Below are positions 47,045 through 59,309 of a stretch of 64,000 bases of DNA, piece after piece. Every line of letters starts with the position of its first letter. The stretch's first letter is position 1. The translations under genes were made by a program, and so were the position numbers. The DNA comes from Spongospora subterranea f. sp. subterranea (lineage: Eukaryota; Endomyxa: Phytomyxea; Phytomyxea; Plasmodiophorida), in the NCBI GenBank assembly GCA_049724395.1, contig JAUGWO010000168.1:1-64000 (forward strand), read 5' to 3'. The notes beneath the pieces were generated by a model. It saw nothing but the letters and a program-made list of their open reading frames with translations. It was not told where the DNA came from and did no database searches.

Positions 47045-48492
47045 AAAATAAAACACACATTGTCCGTTACAAAATCTGGGGCGCCGTGGGCCTCGGCAGG
47101 TATGTGTTTGATAATCCATTCTCTGTGACATTTTATGATTGAAACAAGCAAAATATCTAAGATGCATCCTATGAATCAACTTTCCTAGTATATTTTGCAG
47201 GACATCATTGATTGTATTGCAGTGATTCACGTTTTTAGAATCCTTGCTTTTATTTGGAAATCGTAACCGGAATTCCCGACTGCACTCTTGACAAGGGGGT
47301 GTGTCGAGTCGTCTAACTTAGGAGTACGAAGTTGATATTAAATAGCAGAGTGTCGTCTATTCATCATGCTGAATTATGGATCCTAAAACAACCTGACGCG
47401 TGCTTGAGTGCCCCAACACCGCTCGACCGTCGTCAGCCTTCCAAAAATATCAGTGTGCGCTCCCCATTTATTTATGCCAGCTCAAATGACCGGACCGGGG
47501 CATTGGTGGGCAAATGTTTCTGGCCACGCTTAACGGGCTCAGATTACGATCCATATGAGCAGATTTCTGCTGTTTTGCAAGAGGTGAAATTTCGGCGCCA
47601 GTATGGCTCAAATGATCAGGCCGGCAGTTCTTCAGTTCGGGGGTGCTGTTTTGAGCGCAATGAACGAATGTTTTCTGGCGACGCTTATACGGGGAACAAT
47701 CTTTAACTTCATGAACAACAATAGAAACTTGCCCTCATTGATCAAATCGTTTTGATAGTCATTGCTATGGTTCCAATCGAGAAATTCCTTTTTATTTGCC
47801 CGCCCAAGTTTTGTTGGTAGACTGAGCACAATGCTCGCCGACCTGAAGTTGCAAACGATGTGCCGCATGCAATTATTCCAATCGTAAGTTGGGTTGTTGC
47901 ATGCGCTGTTCCTCAGACAATCGACTGATTATGGGGGTGATCAAGAAATGAATATAGCTGGAGCGCGAGATCGCTGTCGCAGAGGAGCGTCTTGGTGGTT
48001 CGGTGGTGTCGGCGTGACTCGGAGCACTCGCCGTTACGGCCACCGCCACGGGGTGTTTTGTTCAAAAACACCGATAGGGAAGTAGGGACACAAATCCCGG
48101 CCGTGGTAGAAATATGGAGACGGAATATCTACCGACCGTCTGTACATAAGAGCGGTCATAGACTCCTGTACCGCCTCACGATACACATAATCGCCACGAT
48201 GCTATCACGACTCTGGACGTGAGCACAGAACGGCCCAACCTGTATCTACTTGTTACAGGGTCGTCTAATCGCAGAACAAGATACAGTGTACTGTCGCCCT
48301 CTCATCACAGCTTTCCCTATCTTAGCACTTCACGTTGGCATCTTCTGTCAGCATTCTATATTTATCGCTCATTTGTTCCTCTTTTGGGGTCCACAACTCC
48401 CGTGATTTTACTACTTCTTAACCATTTCGGGGCACGTGCCTGCCCTACGTCGGCTAATTGCTTTGCCAAACCTCTGTAGTATCATCTGTACT
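47045..48492. other. Intergenic, no gene recognised
   Basis: The 124-codon frame at 47332-47706 has no domain. Two segments inside it (about 47475 and 47600) share CTCAAATGA and GCCGG patterns, suggesting an old internal duplication or decayed element. Nothing else is supported. Confidence 0.4.
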
Positions 48493-49704
48493 ATGGCGTC
48501 TGCTATCAAGAGGCCCTTCGGTTGGCAGTTTATCTGAAATATATATATTATTGTCTAATTTTCTCTGTTCAGATACCGCTTTTAAGCAGCAACGCTTAAA
48601 GGCGTGGCAGCCGTTAATGACTCCGAAAACAATCATTTTGACATTTTTGACGACCGGCGTTGTATTTGTGATTATTGGGATAAGTTATCATATCTGTAGA
48701 CAAATCTATCGTAGAATTCGAAGTCAGCTATCCCGACTGTAAAATTGGCGATATCTGTAATGTAGAGTATACGACGGAAGACGACATGGTTCCACCAATA
48801 TATTTTTATTATAAGATTTCTGGCATGTATCAAGTCAGTATTCGACCTCGACTCCATTTCTTTATTTTTTGAAAAACGTTATTCAGAATCATCGGCGGTA
48901 TGTAAAATCTCGCAATGACGACCAACTTCGTGGCAAGCTTACAACAAGCTTCAAGTCATGCGATCCTCTGGAGAAAAATAAGGATCAAATTATATATCCA
49001 TGTGGATTAATTGCTGCATCAGTTTTTAACGATAAGATTACAGCTTCAGTTGACGGAGTCACTCTAGAAGGTTATTCGATATCTATTGAGTTCAAATTGC
49101 ATCCCATACTTATTACTACCAACCAGGAGATGCATGGAACAAATCAAATATCATTTGGCCCAGCGATCGCGATAAATTTCGAACCAATAGTTATTATAAA
49201 GGATCCGGATTCACCGATATGTCCATTTTGGACGGAAGACAAGTAAAACTGCCTTCGGTTGAAGATGAGGATTTAATTGTTTGGATGCGAACAGCAGGCT
49301 TGCCAACTTTCAAGAAACTGTAAGTCTATATATATATTTTTTTTCAGTCACTGATCATAGGGCATCACAACAGATATAGGATCAAACAGGACAAAGCCAG
49401 TATCAAAAAAGGTTCAAAGCTGAAGTTCACCATCGAAAATAATTATGATGTATCAAAATTCGAAGGAGTCAAATCTCTCGTTGTATCAACGACATCATTC
49501 ATGGGTGGCAAAAATCCGTTCCTCGGATGGTCGTACATTGCGGTTGCGGTTTTATGCTTGTTATTTACAGCAATCCTTTCAGCGAAGCTATTTTTATCGC
49601 CTAGGTCCATAATCGTCCCACTAAATTCTTAGATAGTGGTTAACCGACTTCTAAACAGGAAGCCTGGTGATCTGTCATATTGGGAAAAAAACCATGCCCA
49701 CTGA
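48493..49704 (+). CDS. CDC50: CDC50/LEM3 family flippase beta-subunit
   Basis: Six exons: 48493-48520, 48573-48833, 48887-49070, 49127-49319, 49374-49604 and 49659-49704. The protein is about 313 residues. It has the N-terminal FKQQRLKAWQPLMTPKTI and a first membrane helix. The ectodomain has paired cysteines (YPDCKIGDICNVEY; SCDPL; IYPCGLIAASVFND) and NHRRYVKSRNDDQLRG. The second membrane helix follows GGKNPFLGWSYIAV. These are hallmarks of CDC50 proteins, which chaperone P4-ATPase lipid flippases out of the ER. One extra A near 48682 shifts the frame just after the first membrane helix, probably a sequence error. The gene converges on DGAT1, 121 bp away. Confidence 0.92.
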
Positions 49705-49825
49705 TCTCAGCTATTGCAGATACAATCAAACGCCTGTTTTTTTATTGGATATTATTCCGACATCAATCTATTCCATAAACACAGTCCTATGTAAAACTTG
49801 TTGTTTTCTAATGCCTCTTATCGTT

Positions 49826-51885
49826 TTAGGGTTTGTATTTTCGAACGTAAGCATAACCATAAGTTATCATGAGCAATGGTTGGCCAAGTATGCAAAAGAC
49901 GACCCAGAAAACAACCTGTACAGGAAAAATTATCTCATGTCTCTAGTACAGCTTGGGAAACCTACGTTGCCCCAAATTGGTTGCTTGAATCGCTTATAAA
50001 TCTTGCCAGTTACGTATATTAGTGGTACTTGGAACAGCATAGCTAGGAACGTCCATGGCTGGATCATATGACATGGAACGGAAAAAAAAAGCTCATGGAC
50101 AATTGCTGATAATAAAAATGCAAACAGTTGGCCAAGCACTGGAGGCGCACCGATACGTAGTGCTGGAGCATAAACGTGACGCAACATAAAATGGCGCCTA
50201 CATGCAAATCATGAACCACGTCAGAGCATCAAACGAAGCACTAACACAGGTAGATTCCACGTTCTCCTAATATGTTTATCAGAACCATACAATCAAGGTA
50301 GGAGAGTAGATTTAACTTACCAATAAATTCCCAAACTTGGTGCATTCCACCAATCCCTAACAAAAACCTGTGTGAAAAGACCGTCCGAAAACGCGTAAAG
50401 AATGGAGCTGACATGTAAAACAAACGGTCTCCAAAACGCAGGATTTCGGCTGTTAAATTCAGCATGGAATGGAATAGTAAGTAAAAACCTAGGATCCACA
50501 CGAGCGTATTCGGAATGGCCAGCTTCAAAACGCGCTCAACGATCCGAGGTAAATCACGATTGTCAATGTGCACGAACGTATGCTCAAGAATGGGCATTAT
50601 GTACTGATGCACGAGGACAAATATGAGCGTGAGGATAAATACAATTTCGCATAAGCGTCGGGCAATGAACCCAGCCCTATAACATGATAAAGCAATACTT
50701 GTCATTAGGGAGAACATATAATCACGCCATCACACAGCACACACCTGATCTTATTTGATCGTGGATAAACCTCCTATAAGTTGGATCATTTTTCACAAAA
50801 GACGTTATAATCAGATTACAAACCTGGTAACAGAGTGTAGGTGCTGCCATAAAATAACAAAAGTGTAAAAATCGCGGAGGCGAATGATAACGAGTATTGT
50901 TAGCTTTGCCAGAGGATGAGCCCTGGCGTTGATCGAGTACTCGAGCCTTCGCTTGAGTTAATTGGTGGACGTCCTCAAGGGAATCATCCGACATTTTGTA
51001 AACAAGTCGGACATGCGCATATGAACATAATTTCAGCGCAAGAATAACTGCTATGCCTAATAAACCAATACCAGGGACTGCTCCCTGTTAGAGTGGGCGG
51101 CGACAATTAAACGCTCTTACGAATATCGGCAAAAGACCGATGAACGACATTCACCGGGATCATGACGGAAGTTGATATAACGACAGCGTTGGCCAATGTT
51201 GCAGTATATTTCCCAAATACGTTATTGTAGCTTGCGAGCTCAATGATATAAGCAGCGATGGCGAAGCACGGAAAGACTAAATTGTAACGGACGTGAAAAC
51301 ACATTCAAAACTGATACCCAGGCAGACCGAGTACATGCGGCCATGGTAGTACAGGGCCAACGGTCACTCCACGCTCGCCGTAGCACGTCCTGATTTGGAA
51401 AAATCAAGATCCCTGAACCGATCTTATCACCAATAGCGCAACAATGAAGGATAATTACCATACTGTGAATAAGGTGAGCAAACCGATGTTAACCACTATG
51501 AACTAACCTGCAGGATATTCTCCACTACAAGCCTCGCGTTCATTACAAACTAAATTAGAAGCAATCACCGTTAAACAGTAGTCTAAGCTGCTCAGATTAA
51601 GTATCAAAATACAAGTATGAGACCAGCTAAGGTGTAGAAGCCTCTAAAATTCTGTTGCCCAGCGGAAGCGTCTATGCTCAGCAAGGATGGGCGTAATTGT
51701 GTATGGATGGAATCACAGGCACTTAGGTCGCGAGGGTCAATCCGGGACGAGACTCCCTTCTTCTCCCCCGACACAATATCGTCGGCAATCACTGATTTAG
51801 CATCTCCTTCCGCTAGGCGAAATCGTTTTCCTGCTGGAACCGATGAGGACCTTCTGGATGATGCTGTTCGATGACGTCCTCCCAT
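49826..51885 (-). CDS. DGAT1: Diacylglycerol O-acyltransferase 1 (MBOAT family)
   Basis: The start is MGGRHRTASSRRSSSVPAGK at 51885 and the stop is at 49826. The layout is DGAT1: a basic N terminus, FRGFYTLAGLIL, then MNARLVVENIL, then FLHFCYFMAAPTLCYQ and LKLAIPNTLVWILGFYLLFH. Next come FGDRLFYMDWWNAPSLG across a splice, NLPVRHFMLRHVYAPAL, and the MBOAT His in LSAIVHELFFSVPCHM. A C-terminal FCILGQPLLMITYGY completes it. The enzyme makes triacylglycerol from diacylglycerol and acyl-CoA in the ER. One exon, about 50253-50273, is only 21 nt and encodes RTWNLPV plus split codons. About nine or ten exons are present; those at 51100-51600 are approximate. Confidence 0.9.
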
Positions 51886-52668
51886 GGAATTTCCGCTGAT
51901 AATCTACTGTAGGTGTGAGGGACCAGTGACCAGATGTCCAGATCTGCGGCCACCAGGGTACAGTCGTGTAACATACCTCCGTTACCAGATGATGTTGATT
52001 CCTGGAGTGACTTCCTACACCTATTTATGTTATTTGTCTGTCTTACAGATCGGTACCGCAACGTGTAACAGCTCTAATCTATTGACACGGCTGCAATCCG
52101 TACTGGCTATCGACATGGTGTGATTGTAAGTCACCGTGAGAGGCACATATTCTCCTGTATGCTGGGTAGAAGCACTGCGTCGTGACAAGGCAATGTGGGA
52201 TTTGGGAGCAGAACATTGGCAAGCATAGTCGAGGATGCAAATCCTAATCCGTAGCAAGGTGAGAGATACAGGAAGAGGAAAATGGACAGGTACAACCAAA
52301 TAAATGAATAAATCAATGAATTGTATTGCAGTATTTGAAGCTAACCCTTCAGTCGGTTGTATCTTTACTTATTTTGATTATGTTATAAGCATATCCGTTC
52401 TCCATGGTTTTTTTATTCCCTAAACGCATCCCGCATCTGAAAACTAATACCAGTACGTCCTCGACCATCGTTCCCCTCGTCCAGAGAATCAAAAACGTGG
52501 CCCGTGAATTTTGTACTTGGCTGTGTACAGTATCCCCTAGTCCGTGATAAGCTATGTTACTATGTACACCTGTACAGTAGTCCGGATATGTCTCTACGTT
52601 TTCATATATTTATATGCACAGCAATCAAATCCATCATCGTTCTCGTGCTTCTTGTCCATAACCGATCC
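51886..52668. other. Divergent intergenic region between DGAT1 and cytochrome b5 reductase
   Basis: This is the shared upstream region of two divergent genes. In-frame codons extend upstream of the reductase start to 52504, so part could be coding if an earlier ATG (52588) is used. No other feature is seen. Confidence 0.5.
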
Positions 52669-53681
52669 ATGTTTCAGAGTAGCGATGTCGGGTTTGGAAT
52701 CGCCAGCGCCATCGCTGTAATTGGGCTGCTGTATTTTTATATGCGCAAAACTGTTCAATCGGAAAAAAGCTCGCTGAGCCCAACTGAATTCAAGCGGTTT
52801 CGTTTGGTTCAAAAGAGGAGCGTGACGCATAACACGCGTCTCTTTCGCTTTGCCCTAAGAACCCCAAATTCCGTATTGGGGCTGCCTATCGGAAAGCATA
52901 TATTTGTCCAAGCTGAAATTGATGGCGCCACTATTTCTCGCCCATATACTCCTACTTCTTCCAATGACGACACTGGTAAGGTGTCAGAATTGTTGAACCT
53001 TTATCTTCAAACTTATACTCTAACAGGTTATTTTGAGCTTGTTGTGAAAGTGTATCCTCAAGGAAAGATGTCCAAATACCTTCGATAGTTTGGTACCTGG
53101 CGACTGTATTCTGGTCAAAGGCCCCCAAGGAAGATTTACATATAACGGTCTTGGTCAATATGACATGGTCGGTTTCTGCTAAAATATATATGCAGTATAT
53201 ATTTCTTAATATTATTATCAGGGTGCTAGAGGACGCTCTGTCGCATCTAGTATTGGTATGTTAGCGGGTGGTACAGGCATAACTCCAATGCTCCAGGTTA
53301 TTCGAGCCATCATTCGTGACCCCAACGATATGACCAACATGTCGCTGATCTTTGGCAATGTTGAGGAACAAGATATTTTGCTTGGGGACGACCTGAAACA
53401 ACTCCAGGAGATATGCCCACGCTTTCAGGTGTACCATACCCTTAATAATGTAATGCCATTCGCATTGTTGCTTGTTGGGAGCTAATTATCTTTATAACAA
53501 GGCTCCTGAAACTTGGAAACAAGGTAAAGGGTTTGTTACTTCCGATATGATTAAGACGTATTTACCGGGTCCTGGTAATTCAACGTTAATCCTGTTGTGC
53601 GGTCCTAAACCATTTGTCGATGCGATGGTGACGCTTCTCGTTGCATTAGGTTATACTGATAGAATGATTTACAAATTTTAA
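52669..53681 (+). CDS. CBR1: NADH-cytochrome b5 reductase
   Basis: Exons are 52669-52975, 53027-53167, 53222-53449 and 53502-53681, for about 284 residues. An N-terminal anchor (VGFGIASAIAVIGLLYFYMR) precedes the FAD domain with the flavin motif SRPYTPTS and the GKMSKYL segment. The NAD domain has LAGGTGITPMLQVIRAI and LLCGPKPFVDAM. The enzyme passes electrons from NADH to cytochrome b5 for lipid desaturation and sterol synthesis at the ER or outer mitochondrial membrane. A single extra base at 53083 separates GKMSKYL from SLVPGDCILVKGP. I chose the ATG at 52669 because it places the anchor as in the family; in-frame ATGs exist upstream. Confidence 0.92.
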
Positions 53682-55023
53682 GTAAATTGGCTATTCAATG
53701 TTTTACATTCGGGAAGTTCATCAAACAATCGGGGTAAAGTTCGATTGTCTTTGTTAATGTGAGACGATCAATAGTTTGTCAAACCGGTTTCGTTTCGGGC
53801 TTCGATTGCAGGCTAATATCGAGCATAATTCAATAGTCTAATGGATCCCTTCAATGTGGGTATAGTGATGATTGTGCAAGTTTTTTTGTTTACAAATCAA
53901 GGAATTATTCGTTGGAGTCCCCAGGGCACTTTCCATGCAAAAGCCTGTACTATCCCGAGATCTAGTCGGTTTCTGTTTTCCTGGACGTTGAAGCCATTCC
54001 AACAATAGCAGCTAATGAATACCCCTTCTTCTTTGTAGGCAGAACGCGACAGTTCACCATCCAGTTCACGAGGTGTCCTAGGAGTGAGAGAGCCTTCCAC
54101 CAGCTGAGCTCCAGAGTTTTTTGCACGTTTATTGTCTTGACTTTTATATTGTAAATATTGAACGTCAAATCTGGCAAATACGAGAGAACAGGGCCGACCC
54201 GTCACTAGATGACAGTAAAACATCCGGTTTTCAATGCCTTGGAAACGTGTTTTGTGCCACCTAATATGCGATGTACCTAGTGTCAATTTTCAACTTAATC
54301 GAGCGAATTTTTATTTTTAATTGGTCGCCTCAAAACAAGTAACAAATCATCACAGCACATTTTGACAACGCTGCTCAACCATGAAAGCGAAAACTCTTTT
54401 TGACGACAGTAAACCGTTTGGTTCTCGGGACGCCGTGCTTGTGGCCATAATCAGTCACCTACAAATAGTGCTGACTAGGCCCGCTCATTTGAACGGCAAC
54501 ATCGCATACACCTTGCAAGAAATTCGGAATAGATATGATAATGACTCTGGCCATTTTCGAGGTTGGAGAACGTTGTTAAAGCTCTGAGGTTGCCCCAGTG
54601 TTTATTGATCAGTACCATAATTGACGCAGTTATCCAAACGACAACGTTCACAACTTGCCCCAAAGTGACAGAAAAAAATACTCAATCTGAACCATGAATC
54701 AATGACAGAACCAGCTAAGTTTGTTGCTCAGATTTCAATTCTCGAATCATTTTCCCTCGTTGCTACGGAGCAAAGATGACATTGTCGCTCAAATTTAGAA
54801 AACACGACCCACAGAATTGTTCAGAGTAAGAATTCATTAGATTCCGGAAGACCACCATGACGTTTGCGCCATCCACAGGTCACTTTGATGTGTGAAATTG
54901 CTACGAAGTTGGTATTGTACACATGTAATTTGACCGGTGTACAGTGGTTGGTGGTTGGACGGTCATCAGTTCTACCTAGCTGTGTACATACTAACTACAG
55001 CCACTCTCTCATAATCCAGAATC
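53682..55023. other. Intergenic with uncalled short frames
   Basis: A 129-codon minus-strand frame (53897-54286) lacks an ATG start and any firm domain. I considered a proteasome assembly chaperone but the match is too weak. A 68-codon plus-strand frame at 54381-54587 is also unassigned. Confidence 0.4.
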
Positions 55024-55503
55024 ATGGCTTCTAATATGGCGAACTGGCTTGCGAAACTGAAGCGGCTATGGACGGTGAACCCCCAAAGCAAGCCATTTCT
55101 TCCAGACAAAATGAGGACTGCTCCAAGGTGATCAATATGGGTTATGTACTAAAATATCGGCTAAACTAACTCTCAACGCAGCTCATACGCTCCTCCTAAA
55201 ATTCCAAAATCTGCTGAGGCGCTCAAATACAAAATCGAATATTTTCCTCGAGATCCTACAGCGACTCCTGCCGCTGAAATTACTCTTGATAAAACAGGGC
55301 AAACTGTGAAAGGAGATCCAGCTGCATTACAGATATCAGACGAGAGTGGCCCTGACCTTGGGTACCATGGGCCAAAACATTTGCCTCGCCCAGAATGGAT
55401 GACCAACGGGGAAGCTGCGAAAATGTTGAATTGGTGCCTCAAAAACGACCTGCCTCCTCGAATGGGTCGACGTCTACCCTTGAAGAGGAGCAGTGGATAT
55501 TAA
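55024..55503 (+). CDS. Small protein, possibly complex I subunit NDUFA7/B14.5a-like
   Basis: Exons 55024-55127 and 55182-55503 join in phase across a 54-bp intron, giving 141 residues. The N-terminal half resembles NDUFA7: a short basic helix, then PFLPDKMRTAP, then YAPPKIPKSAEALKYKIEYF with a following RDP. In NDUFA7 the comparable stretch is PPPKLPVGPSHKL...YYCTRDGR. The C terminus (WMTNGEAAKMLNWCLKNDLP) is longer than in animals. The match is short and remembered rather than searched, so the assignment is tentative; a real small gene is well supported by splicing. Confidence 0.5.
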
Positions 55504-55687
55504 TATATGATCATTTGTCTCTTTGGTCCAATATTGTTTTGAATTTGTGGGTTCTCAATCGTCCCTGTTGATCTTAGGGCAAATAAATATCTATGTTGGC
55601 AAGATTCACGAGAAAATTTGTTCAGAGTGTAGTTGAATTTAGATGAATAATGTGAATCATCCCACGGTCTTATGATTATTCAAAGTA

Positions 55688-56764
55688 ATGGTGAGGAATA
55701 GGAAAAAGCCACGGCCGCAAAACTCGCTAGACCCTCATCAACCACGAATATCACACATGCGATCTAACAGAGTCTTCCTCATTCTGGGAATTGCTGCTAT
55801 CGCATTCGTTTGCATTGTCATATATCTAGCATCATCGCACCTGAAAATTTCCGATGTTGTTAGCTCAAAGGCTCTTCCATATAAAATCGTCAAAGAGTTC
55901 GCCCATGACCCCACCGGTTTGCTACATTAAATCCCATACTTTGAGTGTTTATTCATAGTTTCAATAGCTTTTCTTCAAGGCCTGGAATTTGACAATTCCG
56001 ATTTAGAAGGGCGAACGGTTTACGAAAGCACCGGTTTATATGGCAAGTCGGTTGTTAGGAAATGGGATATTTACACTGGGGATATTTTGGCCGAAACGGC
56101 TTTGAATTCAACTTATTTCGGCGAAGGTCTAACCGTATTTAAAGAACTAGTGTACCAGCTGACTTGGCGGGAACATATTGTACTAGTTTACAACAAGAAC
56201 ACTCTTGATATCGCCCGCCAATATTACATCAACATTGATGGATGGGGCATCTGCCATGATCCCTTATCACACAGATTCATTATCAGCAATGGTTCATCAT
56301 TCTTATATTTTTATTCTGAAAGCGATTTCAACCTCATTGGAAAGATTGAAGTAATACTTGAGAGTTGTTGATTGTATCAACCCTAAATCGTTTACAGGTA
56401 CAATCGATTTCTAAACAAGGATTAACCACCCCTGTTGATAAGATCAATGAGTTAGAGTTCATTGATGGCAAGGTATGGAAGAGCGTTTTTGTATCAGATC
56501 CAGGCTGTGTGTGTTTAAAGTATTTAGGTGTTTGCGAACGTATGGATGACGAACATGATTATTGTAATAGACCCGAAGACTGGCTCGATCCAACAGTATC
56601 ATGATTTATCAGGGATTGTCGACTCTATGGCGGAACGAGGTTTAGAAACAAAACATAACTCGGTTCTAAATGGAATAGCATATCACAAGCCCACTGATAA
56701 GTTGATCATAGCGGGAAAGCAATGGCCTGCAATGTTTCAAATTAAACTCGGATGGTTTCAATAG
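55688..56764 (+). CDS. Glutaminyl-peptide cyclotransferase, plant/bacterial beta-propeller type
   Basis: Exons are 55688-55916, 55968-56350, 56398-56472 and 56528-56764 (introns 51, 47 and 55 bp), giving 307 residues. After an N-terminal membrane anchor (about residues 29-52) comes the Glu_cyclase_2 five-bladed propeller: FAHDPTAFLQGLEF, then VYESTGLYGKSVVRKW, YFGEGLTVF, GWGICHDP, NELEFIDGKVFANVWM and VLNGIAYHKPTDKLIIAGKQ. The family converts N-terminal Gln to pyroglutamate on secretory proteins. This is unrelated to the animal zinc-dependent enzyme. The type II topology suggests action in the ER or Golgi lumen. It converges on AP-1 mu 57 bp downstream. Confidence 0.9.
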
Positions 56765-56821
56765 TCAATCATAACAATTATAGTAGGTTAAGCTGGCAGT
56801 ACGTATATTGAAATGGCATAA

Positions 56822-58624
56822 TCAACCCATTCGAAGACAATAATCTCCGTTTTGAGCAATGTATCTAACCCACGGGAAGGCTTTATACCCGCTTTTTTCG
56901 ATGATTTTCAAGTAACGTACTTGAATACCAGAAACAGTAAAGTATGGGATCTAAATACAAAAAATGTGAGGACGAAATGGCAAGTAGATCTTCGTAAATA
57001 CTTCAAATTCCACTCGAATTGGTGGTCGATTGTCAGTGGAGTCCTCGGCCTGAACAGACGGTAATCCAACTTCAGCTCGCATCAGAAATTCTCTTTGGCC
57101 TAGCAAAATATATGGATGAGCAGAGCATTCAGTGAAGAAGGACGACGACATCGCTAACCCGGAAATTGTTTTATATTCCAAACAATACAGTTCTTCTCTG
57201 GGATGTATTCGCATGAGCCTATGCTGGTCTTAAAGTGAGGCGAGTCGGCATCCTAACATACCCTTAATGCATTGCTAAAGCGTTCTTTACAGCTACTAAC
57301 CGATGGTACAGGGATTATAATTTTGACATCATTTCCAGTGCTTTTTCTCTTGAAATGAGATTTCGCTTTGACCATGTATTCGACACGACTTTTGGAATGC
57401 GGTTGTACCTTACATTCGATCCAAAACAAAGGACGGACCTAAACGCTTTGTAAGTAACAGGGAGGAATTCGGTTAACAAGTCCACGACCTGAGTGTCTAA
57501 TCGGTACGACATTAGTTCGAACTCCCCGTCAGGGGGGATAAACTATGAAGACAGTTGATGATTTGGGAGTTTAAAACTATCAAACAATACCGATATTGTA
57601 CGATCTTGCTCAAAGCGAGCTAAGCGAACACATTGATGGAATCGGATATCATCCATTTCAACCGTTTTCGAAGCAACATCTGTCATTATCTTAATCAAAA
57701 AATTTGAAACCTCATTCTAAAGAACATGATATACTTGGATTTCGCGATTGAAAAAGCAGGCGATCATTTAATCCCAGCTTTAGTTCTGGCATTCCGCTGA
57801 GAAATGACTTCATTTTCAACGTTCCAATGATCTCCGAGTGCAATACTGTTCCAGTGTTGGACACTAAAAGATTTAGCTTTTCTATGACATCAAGGAATAC
57901 CTGACAACCCCGAGTCAAGATATTAGTGTTGACACGAAGTTACTACACACCTCTTCTTTCTTGTATTTGATTCCTTCAACACGCCAACTGACAGCATTTG
58001 TCAGCTCAACGGGTGGTCTGACCTCCATTTTATGGCTTTCGTTCATTATATATCTAAACAAAAAACAACATATTCAGCTCAGTAAAACTGAGAAAACGAA
58101 TCAAGTTCATTACTTCTTCAATAATTGTGAATCAGTATGCTGGGGATAGCCAAAATCCATTGTCTCATCCATTAACTCATAAACAATGACGAAGTTGTCC
58201 CTAATGGACTCTTCCTCCAGGACACGGAAATAATCAATCATGACTTTAACCAGTGAGTATCTGGACGCCAAAATTAATACAAATAATATCACAGACGAGC
58301 TATCTTAACAGAAATGTCAAAATCATCAGCGCATTAGCGTTGCGTTTAGTCACGGCGACAAGCAATAGGTTTGAATGTTTGATGTAGATAAAGCTGGTGC
58401 CATCATCTTGAGATATTACTGGGGTTAGCGGATTTGATTCCTCGGCTGACAACCTAATCAATGATGTTATCGATAAGCTGATTGTCAGCATGGTAATGCT
58501 CGACGATAAATACAAGAGCTGTCTGAAGTTCTCGGCGACGGTCATAGGGATATCCCCTCGATAGTTACGAGAAATGATGACTTTTGCCGTTCACATCCAT
58601 GATGAATACTGCCGAGACCACCAT
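56822..58624 (-). CDS. AP1M: AP-1 clathrin adaptor complex medium (mu) subunit
   Basis: The start is MVVSAVFIMDVNGK at 58624 and the stop is at 56822. The N-terminal longin domain has ISRNYRGDIPM, TSFIYIKHSNLLLVAVTKR, VLEEESIRDNFVIVYELMDE and TMDFGYPQHTDSQLL. The mu-homology domain has VSWRVEGIKYKKEE, VFLDVIEKLNLLVS, FLSGMPELKLGLND, FIPPDGEFELMSYRL, FLMRAEVGLPSVQAED and the ending IPYFTVSGIQVRYLKIIEKS with WVRYIAQNGDY. The sequence is closer to AP-1 than AP-2. The subunit binds YxxPhi sorting signals at the trans-Golgi and endosomes. About nine exons. One extra A near 58583 shifts the frame at NGK/VIISRNY, probably a sequence error in an A-run. Confidence 0.93.
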
Positions 58625-59309
58625 CGGCCTTGGGGGTGGAAATGACGCTTCCCCAAAAGTCGATGACAATAACTGATTTGAGTCTCAGTCGTCAAGTTTG
58701 TGAGTTGTTATTTTGTCGACAGGAGGTATTGGATCAAGGATTAGGGAATACTGCACATAACTCCACTTAGAATGAGAATGCAGGTACAGTTGTTCAGTTG
58801 AAAAAAAAAACAGACTCTAACAGGGTTGCGCACTGTCATGCCGTCACTGAAAGTGTACACAATTGGAAGTTGAAATTGTCGAAAAATTGTGCGGTGGCCG
58901 GAAACTTCCGATAATTAATGATCTGCGATTGTTCTTTGATAATCGAAAAGGTAGACCATCTCTAGCCACAGAATACATAGACATAGTTCGCAAACAATTC
59001 AACACTCCATTTACAGCCTTGATAATCACGAGGCAACCTAAGATTTCCTGACAAATCTCTGACGGAATTCTCGATTCGGGTTAGAAAAAACAACCAAGAG
59101 TTTCAAATATTATTATCGAGGGGGTTGGCATTTTTCACCTCATAGCGGTCTGGTGCCTATTGCTATATTTTTGGTCTGAAATGACTCTCATGGTTTGTTA
59201 CGCAGTGTGCAATACGGTATTCGGTATTCCCTATTTGTGGATGAGACGGTTCAATATCGTCATAGCCGATTAGTTTTGGTTGGAGTGTCATTTATGGTCT
59301 CGGTGTATC
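58625..59309. other. Divergent promoter region between AP-1 mu and TMCO4
   Basis: Short frames on both strands at 58844-59051 overlap each other and have no motif. No RNA gene or repeat is seen. Confidence 0.45.

Noticed and set aside
53897-54286. Possible proteasome assembly chaperone 4 gene
   Set aside because: The frame opens without an ATG and only a short stretch (GIENRMFYCHLV) vaguely recalls the family. The expected following strands are not found.
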